DNA from: Flavobacterium lipolyticum
Lineage (GTDB): Bacteria > Bacteroidota > Bacteroidia > Flavobacteriales > Flavobacteriaceae
DNA: 64,000 nt
Assembly (NCBI RefSeq): GCF_020905335.1
Contig: NZ_JAJJMN010000001.1
Coordinates: 248,001-312,000, forward strand
Direction: 5' to 3'
The stretch's first letter is position 1, and every line of letters begins with the position of its first letter. Under the pieces are notes generated by a model. The model made no database searches. It was not told the DNA's origin and was given only the letters and a program-made list of their open reading frames with translations. Positions 17,923-24,933 of the stretch are shown here, piece by piece. Made by a program: the position numbers and the translations under genes.

Positions 17923-18746
17923 GCGAGCTTCCCCCCGAAATAAAACTAACCTATATTATCGCCATTATTATAATGTTGTTGTTTGTGTGCTTCATTATTA
18001 TGATGGTGTTTATTTACAATAAAAAGCAATTGATTCAGCAACAGGAAAACCAAATCAAAGAAAGCGAGTTTCAAAACCAGTTGCTGCAGAAAGAATTAGA
18101 ACGTCAGAAAGCGATTCAAGTAGAAAGAGAGCGTATTTCGCAGGATATGCATGATGATTTAGGTGCCGGAATTTCGGCCATAAAACTTCAGGCAGAATTT
18201 TTAAAATATAAAATGCCTGAAGAAAGTTTTTCGGAAGATCTGGAAGTCATTATAGCGACTTCAGAAGATATGAATTTAGCCATGAGAGAAATTCTCTGGA
18301 GTCTGAATTCTCAAAATGATACTATTGGTAATTTTATAGAATATGTGAGTCTCTATGTCAAACGTTTTTTAGATAAAACGACTATAACATTTCAGCTAGA
18401 TTCGAATATCATTGAAAAAGAAACCAATTTATCTGTAAAAGCCAGAAGAAATCTCTTTTTGGTAGTAAAAGAAGCCGTTCACAATGTATACAAACACAGT
18501 GAGGCAAGTACTCTGCAAATTCAATTTGAACAGACTGAGAATGATCTTAAAATTACAGTGAATGATAACGGAATTGGATTTTCTGATACGATTCAAAAAG
18601 GAAATGGTATCAACAATATGTCGCTTCGAATGGAAGCCATACGTGGCACTTTTAAAATTGTTCCTGCTCAAAAAGGGACACATTTATTGTTTGTGTGCCC
18701 CTTAGAAGATCAAATTTTAGAACAGTACAGCAAAGAATCTTTTTAA
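17919..18746 (+). CDS. Membrane histidine kinase, HisKA_3 type (275 aa)
   Basis: A single N-terminal membrane helix (about 11-33) and a short Gln/Glu coiled coil lead to the dimerisation domain with the phosphoacceptor H78 (SQDMHDDLGAG). The ATPase domain follows, with the N box VKEAVHNVYKHS, G1 box DNGIGF and G2 box GNGINNM. This NarL/DegS-type kinase matches the LuxR-type regulator at the head of the operon. It lacks an extracellular sensor domain, and the gene converges on RlaP with 22 bp between stops. Confidence 0.88.
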   Translation: MSELPPEIKLTYIIAIIIMLLFVCFIIMMVFIYNKKQLIQQQENQIKESEFQNQLLQKELERQKAIQVERERISQDMHDDLGAGISAIKLQAEFLKYKMPEESFSEDLEVIIATSEDMNLAMREILWSLNSQNDTIGNFIEYVSLYVKRFLDKTTITFQLDSNIIEKETNLSVKARRNLFLVVKEAVHNVYKHSEASTLQIQFEQTENDLKITVNDNGIGFSDTIQKGNGINNMSLRMEAIRGTFKIVPAQKGTHLLFVCPLEDQILEQYSKESF

Positions 18747-18768
18747 AACATCAAAAACAAGCTTTTCC

Positions 18769-19827
18769 TTATTTATACAATTCTTCTCTGATTTTGATTA
18801 TGGTTTGAACGGCCTTTTCTTCATCAGGTTTTTCAGGAAGATTTGAAGTTACGTAATGACTTTCGATTGAAGCAATTAATTGATCGGCCATTTCTAATAA
18901 ATCATCGTATTCTTTATTTCCTGCTTTTATATCTAATAATTCGTCCCGATTAGAAACTCTGATATTTAATTTTCCAGTGGACAAAATCTGTTCCGCAGTT
19001 TGTAAAAGCCTGATAGTATGCATCATGTTTTTACTGTCATAATTTTTCCCGTGTTGTTGGTTCGTATTGTAACGATCTTCGTTGCGCTTCTCAATCCAAT
19101 TCCAGTATTCAGTATATTCTTTGCAATACTTTGAATAGCCATCCTGATTACAAGACAAGTAACCCATTAGCTTTTCATCTTTTGGAATTGATGAAAGCGA
19201 AACTTCATTGGAGGTTTCTTTCTGAATAATTCCTTTATAACCCAAAATTTTATTTTCGTCATAAAACATGGCAAACATTCCTTTTGAATTAGGAAGATTT
19301 ACTAAACCTATTTGTTCCTGATTCCAGTTATTCTCTTTTAAAAATGCCAATAAAGAAACTGTTTCATATCCATTTAAAACATAACAAAAGTCCAAAAGGT
19401 TTTTCTTTTCCTTTGGCATTGGATTTACAATTTTCTTGTTTAAACCTCTCGCCTTTTTGATCTGAGTTATGGCATAACCTGCAAAAGAATCCTTGCAGAG
19501 TTTAGACAAAAAATCTCCTAATTGTAAACGCTCCATCAGCGGATGTTTGTACAAAATACAATCTTCCGGTGAAGCTAAAATTTCCAAAATATTAGGATTA
19601 TTTTTAAGCAATAATTCTACAAAACGCCCTATTTCGTAATAAACCTCATCATTCGTCTCATTACTAACCTGCGGAATATAATCTAACCCAAAGAATTTTT
19701 CTTTTGGCAGATAATAGACCCCTTTAATATCGGTATCGGATGTTGGTGTATTTAACCCAAAAGATCTACTACCCGAAATAACTTCGAATAGGATTAGGTT
19801 TTGGGATTTTAAATTTTGGATGGTCAT
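18769..19827 (-). CDS. RlaP-type Pol-beta nucleotidyltransferase, copy 1 (352 aa)
   Basis: The Pol-beta signature is clear: GSRSFG then SDTDIKGV near residues 18-35, the two carboxylates that hold Mg2+ and NTP. The full length and helical C-terminus match the RlaP family (RNA ligase-associated Pol-beta), thought to add or restore nucleotides on RNA ends during repair. It follows the second RlaP gene by 12 bp on the same strand. Two different RlaP paralogues side by side suggest distinct substrates or a heterodimer. Confidence 0.85.
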   Translation of the reverse strand: MTIQNLKSQNLILFEVISGSRSFGLNTPTSDTDIKGVYYLPKEKFFGLDYIPQVSNETNDEVYYEIGRFVELLLKNNPNILEILASPEDCILYKHPLMERLQLGDFLSKLCKDSFAGYAITQIKKARGLNKKIVNPMPKEKKNLLDFCYVLNGYETVSLLAFLKENNWNQEQIGLVNLPNSKGMFAMFYDENKILGYKGIIQKETSNEVSLSSIPKDEKLMGYLSCNQDGYSKYCKEYTEYWNWIEKRNEDRYNTNQQHGKNYDSKNMMHTIRLLQTAEQILSTGKLNIRVSNRDELLDIKAGNKEYDDLLEMADQLIASIESHYVTSNLPEKPDEEKAVQTIIKIREELYK

Positions 19828-19839
19828 TTTACTGAAATT

Positions 19840-20601
19840 TTAAACTAAACTATTCTTAAATGTTTCTCTTCTAAAAAACAAATCCAACTCTTCATTTATC
19901 TTATTCCCACTTCCTAACTTACTAGCATTCTCTTGATTAAATTGTATTGTTTCCAATAAAAAATCGGTTATTAAAGTTTCTTTAGGGTGCAAATATTTTT
20001 CATCCTGACCGGCTTTTATATTTTGCAACTCTATTATTTTCTCTTGTATATTTTGTGGTGCAATTGGCAATAAATCGGCAAAAGCAACGGGTGGAAAAGT
20101 ATTCTTTTCTATAATCCATTTTCCTGCTAAAGCTGTTCTTAAAGCGTAGAAATAACTCTTTAGTTTTACTTCTTCCATTTCGCATACTTCCATAAAGTTT
20201 TTCGTTGTTCCTAAATAGTGGTGTAAAACCGCTATTGGTGAAAAACATTCAACGGCTAAATCTTGCATTTGTTTTACAAAATCATCCTCCTGAAAATATA
20301 CAACTGGCGAAAACAACCACTCAATCAAAGCTGTATTAGATTTTGCTAATAACTTTACAGATTTACGTAAATCCCAGCCAGAACCGTCAAGGTCATCTTC
20401 GGTCATGAATTCTATTACGTCTGGCTTTTCCCAAAGCGACAAATAGTATTCTGGTTTGTGTTTGTATATAAAACGAATATCATAATCGCTGTCCGGAGAA
20501 GCAAATCCCCACGCACGACTTCCAGATTCTACTGCAAAAAGTACCTCTACATCTTTCTGCTTTTCTATTTCTTTTAATTTTTCTAATATTTTTTCTTTCA
20601 T
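19840..20601 (-). CDS. RlaP-type Pol-beta nucleotidyltransferase, copy 2 (253 aa)
   Basis: The catalytic signature GSRAWGF followed by SDYDIRFIY (residues 28-42) is typical of the RlaP/YcgL branch. The helical region LRTALAGKWI, and the Glu/Leu-rich C-terminus, agree with the family. I start at ATG 20601 (MKEKIL), since the 12 upstream residues of the longer frame overlap the promoter. It is the first gene of the RlaP pair. Its upstream region shares a 32-bp element with the helicase-nuclease gene. Confidence 0.85.
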   Translation of the reverse strand: MKEKILEKLKEIEKQKDVEVLFAVESGSRAWGFASPDSDYDIRFIYKHKPEYYLSLWEKPDVIEFMTEDDLDGSGWDLRKSVKLLAKSNTALIEWLFSPVVYFQEDDFVKQMQDLAVECFSPIAVLHHYLGTTKNFMEVCEMEEVKLKSYFYALRTALAGKWIIEKNTFPPVAFADLLPIAPQNIQEKIIELQNIKAGQDEKYLHPKETLITDFLLETIQFNQENASKLGSGNKINEELDLFFRRETFKNSLV

Positions 20602-20607
20602 GATTGT

Positions 20608-20656
20608 TTTCAATGTAAATAAACAAAAAGCCTTCAAATCAAGTACGAATACCTAA
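20608..20656 (-). promoter_or_regulatory. Promoter region of the RlaP pair with shared 32-bp element
   Basis: The 32 bp at 20625-20656 match 14215-14246 at 28 of 32 positions and contain the TTTG that would be the -33 box. A degenerate -7 (TACATTG) follows at about the spacing seen in front of the helicase. Confidence 0.45.
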
Positions 20657-20701
20657 CTTTTTTTACTACAAAGACGTGTGATTACATTTTTTCTCGTGAT
20701 G

Positions 20702-20809
20702 TTTGTCATTTCGACCGAAGGAAGAAATCACATTAGAAACTCCGCACAGAATGTCTCCAATCTTTGTCGAATCCCGCCTGTGATTTCTCCCTTCGGTCGA
20801 AATGACAAA
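20702..20809. repeat. Long imperfect palindrome (TGTCATTTCGACC... family), copy 1
   Basis: The ends TTGTCATTTCGACCGAAGG and its inverse flank a roughly 60-bp middle, giving a hairpin of about 108 bp. Two relatives lie at 22089 and 24749. Such intergenic palindromes are dispersed in Flavobacteriia genomes. Here it separates the RlaP promoter from tatD. Confidence 0.8.
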
Positions 20810-20832
20810 AACAGTTCTTTGTCTCTTTACAA

Positions 20833-21630
20833 CTAAATCCCAAAAAAACTCTTAGAATTTCGAGTCGTTTCTTCCGCCACTTGAGCTAAAGTAATTCCTT
20901 TAAACTGGGCAATGGTGCCGGCCACATACGGCAGAAATGCAGGTTCGCAACGGCGTTCGTGGTATTTCTTCAAAAGGCTGTTCGGCACATTTTTAGGAAG
21001 CATAAAGGGCGCATCGGTTTCGATCATCAGGCGGTCGAGCGGTACGTATTGAATCACTTCTTTTAAATGAGCGAAACGTTTGGTATCAGAAATCGCGCCG
21101 GTAAAACCCAGATAAAATCCGTTATCGAGATAGGTTTTGGCTTCTTGCAGCGTTCCCGTAAAACAATGCACCATGGCTTTGGGCAATTGCGGTAAATAAT
21201 CTTTGGTAATGTCCATAAACTTGGTAAAAGCAGCTCTTTCGTGCAAAAACAAAGGTTTCTGTACTTCAATCGCCAATTCTAGTTGGGCTTTATAACAGGT
21301 TTCCTGTACATTTCTGGGCGAAAAGTCACGATCAAAATCGAGTCCGCATTCGCCAACTGAAACGACTTGTTTCTGCTTTAATAAATTTCGAAGTTTCCAA
21401 ATACTCTGCGCATCAAAACTCTTCGCATCATGCGGGTGTATTCCCGCCGTTGCATACAGCACACCCGGATACTGCCTCGCCATCTTCGAGGATTCTTCAC
21501 TGTTTCGTATGCTTGTGCCCGTAAGGATCATCTGCGATACGTCGGCATCAAGTGCGTCTTGTACGACATCGTCTGTGTCGTTTTGGAATTGTTTATTCGT
21601 TAAATTAATTCCTATGTCTATATATGTCAT
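20833..21630 (-). CDS. tatD: TatD-family metal-dependent nuclease (265 aa)
   Basis: TIM-barrel hydrolase with the expected motifs: DIGINLTN at the start, a His motif HPHD, GECGLDFD, FLHERAAF, MVHCFTG and ETDAPF before the C-terminal LPYVAGTIAQ. Family members are 3' exonucleases on DNA and RNA. Full length for the family. It sits between the RlaP pair and rtcB on the same strand, but with its own intergenic spacers on both sides. Participation in RNA end processing is plausible but not shown. Confidence 0.9.
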   Translation of the reverse strand: MTYIDIGINLTNKQFQNDTDDVVQDALDADVSQMILTGTSIRNSEESSKMARQYPGVLYATAGIHPHDAKSFDAQSIWKLRNLLKQKQVVSVGECGLDFDRDFSPRNVQETCYKAQLELAIEVQKPLFLHERAAFTKFMDITKDYLPQLPKAMVHCFTGTLQEAKTYLDNGFYLGFTGAISDTKRFAHLKEVIQYVPLDRLMIETDAPFMLPKNVPNSLLKKYHERRCEPAFLPYVAGTIAQFKGITLAQVAEETTRNSKSFFGI

Positions 21631-21889
21631 TTTTTTTTAAGGTGCTAAGGTTCTGAGAGGCTGAGAGGCTAAGGTTTCTTCCTCTTTAGAACCGATTATT
21701 TTTTTTTAAGGTGCTAAGGTTCTGAGAAGCTAAGAGACTAAGGGGTTTTTTCTCTTTGGAACCGATTATTTTTTTTTAAGGGGCTAAGGCTCTGAGAGGC
21801 TAAGGTTTCTTCCTCTTTAGAACCGATTATTTTTTTTAAGGGGCTAAGGTTCTGAGAGGCTAAGAGACTAAGGTTTTTTTTCTCTCTGT
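21631..21889. repeat. Four tandem degenerate repeats of about 60-70 bp
   Basis: Four successive units begin with a T-run then AAGGNGCTAAGG and contain CTGAGAGGCTAAG; three also contain GAACCGATTATT. Repeats are contiguous and vary by small indels, so this is a tandem array and not CRISPR (no unique spacers). Confidence 0.85.
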
Positions 21890-21904
21890 TGCCTTAAATT
21901 ATTA

Positions 21905-22360
21905 TTGTTTTTTTTCACTAAGGCACAAGGACGCTAAGTTTTTTGTTTCACGCAGATTTTACAGATTCTAGCAGATTCAAAATGATTTTTATAAATAATC
22001 CGCTAAAATCTTTTTAAATCTGCATTAAAAAATTCTTTGCGACCTACGCGTAAATCTTAGCGTTCTTTGCGGTTAAAATCACCACAAAGTTTGTCATTTC
22101 GACGTAAGGAGACTCGAGCGATAGCGACTGACGAAGTAAATCTTCGCGAGAAACTCCGTATAGAATGTCATCAATCTTTGTCGAATCCCGCGTGTGATCC
22201 TTCGTTCCTCAGGATGACATAAAATGCGGAAAAAACCTTTGCGAACCTTGCGTTGATCCTAGCGTTCTTTGCGGTGAAAAAATGCGAAAAAAACCTTTGC
22301 GAACCTTGCGTAAATCTTAGCGTTCTTTGCAGTTAAAATTACCACAAATCGCTAGACACA
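21905..22360. repeat. Repeat-rich intergenic region with palindrome copy 2
   Basis: It contains degenerate repeats of the form TTTGCGAACCTTGCG..AGCGTTCTTTGCGG (22228-22340 as two near-identical units of 57 bp, plus a related stretch near 22035-22075), a CAGATTTTACAGATTC segment, and a relative of the TGTCATTTCGAC palindrome at 22089-22220. No gene is visible. Confidence 0.75.
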
Positions 22361-22364
22361 CTAC

Positions 22365-22560
22365 TGTGCGCCCCTACACTGAAAACTGTGACCGAGACTG
22401 ATCACTAAAAACATGCCTCCACACTGAAAACCGTGACCGAGACTGATCACTAAAAACACGCCTCCACACTGAAAACCGTGACCGAGACTGATCACTAAAA
22501 ACACGCCTCCACACTGAAAACTGCGACTGCGACTGAACACTAAATACTGATCACTGACCA
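22365..22560. repeat. Four to five tandem repeats of about 44 bp next to the rtcB stop
   Basis: Units of CTCCACACTGAAAACYGTG..., ending GATCACTAAAAACACGC, recur at about 44-bp spacing. The last unit is degenerate and runs into the rtcB stop codon. A minus-strand frame through it is only an open reading of the repeat. Confidence 0.85.
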
Positions 22561-23982
22561 CTAATCCTCCTTACTCCCATCATCCGCCATTCTCACTAAT
22601 TTCGGTGTAAATTTAGCCACTACATCTACTAAATCCTCCTGCGCTTTCATCACCTGATGGATGTCTTTATAGGCCATTGGCGCCTCGTCCAGACCTGCTC
22701 CGATAAGCGTAACGCCATGATCGCTCAGGATTGATTTCATCTCGGATGGTGTAATGTTTTTAATCGCCTGAGTTCGGCTCATTTGTCTTCCCGCTCCGTG
22801 CGAAGCCGAATTGATCGCATTCTCCTCCCCTTTTCCTCTCACCAAAAATCCCGGTGCGGTCATACTTCCCGGAATGATTCCCATAACGCCTTTCCCGGCC
22901 GGAGTTGCTCCTTTTCTATGCACAATCACTTCTTCGCCGTTCCAGATTTCTTTCCAGGCAAAATTATGATGGTTCTCGACTTTGGCTAAAATCGTCGCTC
23001 CTAAAGCGCGTTCCATTTTGTTATGAATAATCTCGTGACAAGCCGAAGCGTAATCTCCCGCCAAATTCATCGCCATCCAGTATTCCTGACCCAATTGGGT
23101 GTTCATATCCAGATAGGCTAAGTTTTTCGCTACTTCCGGAAGTTTACAAACCTCTTTCGCAATTTTAGTATAATGTCCGGCGATTGTAGCTCCCATTCCG
23201 CGTGAACCCGAATGTGTTAACAAAGCGACATATTTTCCTTTTGGAATGTTCAAAACAGCATCGTCCTGAGCAAATTCCATGATTCCGAATTCCACAAAGT
23301 GATTTCCACCACCTGAAGATCCTAATTGTGACCAGGCTTTATCTTTTAAGTTTTTCACAAACGGATTCCTATTGAAAGTCTCGTTCTCCAAAACCGCATG
23401 ATCCGATTTGTACTGACCATGAAATCCGTGGCCCGCTCCAAAAATAGAATTCTTAATCAATTCTTTTTTGAATTTGGCTTCGTTTTCAAAGTAAAAAGCT
23501 TCCGGAATATCATAAACCGACAACGCCATTCTACACCCAATATCAACCCCAACACCATACGGAATAATGGCATTTTTTGTGGCCAGAACTCCACCAATCG
23601 GTAATCCGTAACCTTGGTGCGCGTCGGGCATTAAGGCTCCGGCAACGGTAACCGGTAATTTCATGGCTACTTCCATTTGTTTTCTGGCTCCGTCTTCGAT
23701 ATGATCCAGTCCGTAAGCCGAATACGCATTTGGATTTTGATTTAAAGCAATGAAATCTTCCGGTTTCTCGTTTGATTTTTCGATTAAAGCAACCGCCAGT
23801 TTGCTGAACACTTTATCGTCTATATAATTCTCCGGAGTTTCTAAGACGTTTTTGTAATAAGCGATCATTTCGTCTCTTGTAAATCCGTTTCTTTTGCTGT
23901 TTATTTTTAAGGCAATCCCGATTATTTTCCCTTCCGGAAATCCTAATTCTAATATTTCTGTACCGTTTATTTGTGTTTTCAT
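22561..23982 (-). CDS. rtcB: RtcB RNA-splicing ligase (473 aa)
   Basis: GTP- and Mn2+-dependent ligase that joins 2',3'-cyclic phosphate or 3'-phosphate ends to 5'-OH ends. All metal ligands are visible: D147 and C150 (GVDIGC), H228 (GGGNHFVE), H257 (THSGSRG) and H339 (NHHNF). The guanylylated His is H395 in SHGAGRQMSR. Length is typical of the longer bacterial form. No archease or RtcA gene is adjacent. Upstream is a copy of the 38-bp element also found before the HEPN-like gene and the RNA array. Confidence 0.95.
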   Translation of the reverse strand: MKTQINGTEILELGFPEGKIIGIALKINSKRNGFTRDEMIAYYKNVLETPENYIDDKVFSKLAVALIEKSNEKPEDFIALNQNPNAYSAYGLDHIEDGARKQMEVAMKLPVTVAGALMPDAHQGYGLPIGGVLATKNAIIPYGVGVDIGCRMALSVYDIPEAFYFENEAKFKKELIKNSIFGAGHGFHGQYKSDHAVLENETFNRNPFVKNLKDKAWSQLGSSGGGNHFVEFGIMEFAQDDAVLNIPKGKYVALLTHSGSRGMGATIAGHYTKIAKEVCKLPEVAKNLAYLDMNTQLGQEYWMAMNLAGDYASACHEIIHNKMERALGATILAKVENHHNFAWKEIWNGEEVIVHRKGATPAGKGVMGIIPGSMTAPGFLVRGKGEENAINSASHGAGRQMSRTQAIKNITPSEMKSILSDHGVTLIGAGLDEAPMAYKDIHQVMKAQEDLVDVVAKFTPKLVRMADDGSKED

Positions 23983-24026
23983 TGTTTCTTTTTTTTAAGG
24001 GACATAGGTCCGGAGGTTCATAGGTG

Positions 24027-24064
24027 CAAAGGTTTTTTACTGCTGCGCAGTTATTTTAAAATCG
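24027..24064 (-). promoter_or_regulatory. Shared 38-bp element before rtcB (half-degenerate copy)
   Basis: On the plus strand it begins CAAAG and contains TGCGCAGTTATT, aligning base for base with the copies at 24636, 27654 and 27742. The promoter-distal TGCGCA half-site is missing; its position overlaps the end of the HEPN-like gene. It ends 45 bp before the rtcB ATG. Confidence 0.65.
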
Positions 24065-24625
24065 ACCACCATTTTCATCTTGCACTAATAAAATTTCATG
24101 AATTCTATTAATTTCAACTATTATTGGTTTCATTTCATATTCTACATTTAGCATCTTAAAAATATGCTGATCATAAAAATATGCTCTAAAAATTGCTCTT
24201 CCATCATTAAAATCATCTATTGGTCCCACATATTTTGGCATTACTATTCCAATAGTGAATTCTTCTAAAAGATCATCTAGTTTTTCATCAAAATGTTCAA
24301 TATAATTTCTCATATCTCTATTTTTTAAAACGCTTGAATCACTAACATCATAAATTTTACGAAGTTTTTCTCCTCTAATTCTATAATATCCTTTATCCTT
24401 TGAAGGCCAAAAAAATCGAGAAATTGCTCCTACATTCCCAATGATATTTTGAAGTATATCTAAAATTGCATCGTCATTTTTACAATGATGAATTCCATTT
24501 TTCCAAAATTTATTTAATGACTTAACATCATTCAAAATTGAACGTGTTTTATTTAATAAAGATTCAATATAGAAAGCTTCATTAAAAGGATGAATTTCAA
24601 ATTCTGAATTTCTCATATCTCTCAA
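24056..24625 (-). CDS. Hypothetical HEPN-like protein next to rtcB (189 aa)
   Basis: The protein is helical and cytoplasmic. Residues 106-111 read R-N-Y-I-E-H, the R-x4-H (R[ND]xxxH) motif of HEPN domains, many of which are ribonucleases in toxins and defence systems. The motif is in the expected helix before an acidic stretch (FDEKLDDLLEEF). Only one motif supports this, so the domain call is tentative. It lies between rtcB and the RING/TerD gene and has its own copy of the shared 38-bp element. ATG 24616 is an alternative start 9 bp downstream. Confidence 0.6.
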   Translation of the reverse strand: MRDMRNSEFEIHPFNEAFYIESLLNKTRSILNDVKSLNKFWKNGIHHCKNDDAILDILQNIIGNVGAISRFFWPSKDKGYYRIRGEKLRKIYDVSDSSVLKNRDMRNYIEHFDEKLDDLLEEFTIGIVMPKYVGPIDDFNDGRAIFRAYFYDQHIFKMLNVEYEMKPIIVEINRIHEILLVQDENGGRF

Positions 24626-24635
24626 TTTATTTTTT

Positions 24636-24673
24636 CAAAGATTCAAATAGTAATGCGCAATTATTTTGCGCAG
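24636..24673 (-). promoter_or_regulatory. Shared 38-bp promoter element before the HEPN-like gene
   Basis: On the minus strand CTGCGCAAAATAATTGCGCA places two TGCGCA half-sites 13 bp apart, then after about 10 bp comes AATCTTTG, a weak -7 box. It ends 11 bp before the ATG, so the operator overlaps or abuts the -33 region. Confidence 0.7.
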
Positions 24674-24748
24674 ATGAATTTAATTCTAATTTTTTTGCTC
24701 AACAAAGACATATTTCTCGCAAAATCGAAGAGTTTTATAGGTGCTAAT

Positions 24749-24850
24749 TGTCATTTCGACGTAAGGAGAAATCACACTAGAAACCCCGCAAAGAATGTCA
24801 TCAATCTTTGTCAAATCCTGCATGTGATTTCTCCTTACGTCGAAATGACA
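24749..24850. repeat. TGTCATTTCGAC palindrome, copy 3
   Basis: TTGTCATTTCGACGTAAGG and its inverse flank the same middle as copies 1 and 2, giving a hairpin of about 102 bp. The 80 bp after it is a run of degenerate CTCTGAACCTCTGTACCT repeats up to the RING/TerD stop. Confidence 0.8.
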
Positions 24851-24933
24851 AAAACAATGTGATCAATCATTGCTCTCTACAAACCTTTGAACCTTTGCCT
24901 CTCTGAACCTCTGTACCTCTGTACCTCCAAACA

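Noticed and set aside
20602..20637. Longer N-terminus for the second RlaP gene
   Set aside because: The extra 12 residues run through the shared upstream element, and the core begins at MKEKIL.
21631..22560. Possible CRISPR array
   Set aside because: Repeats are contiguous and degenerate, with no regular unique spacers and no cas genes in the window.
22361..22561. Minus-strand frame of 66 codons
   Set aside because: It is an open reading of the 44-bp tandem repeats; the translation repeats the same phrase.
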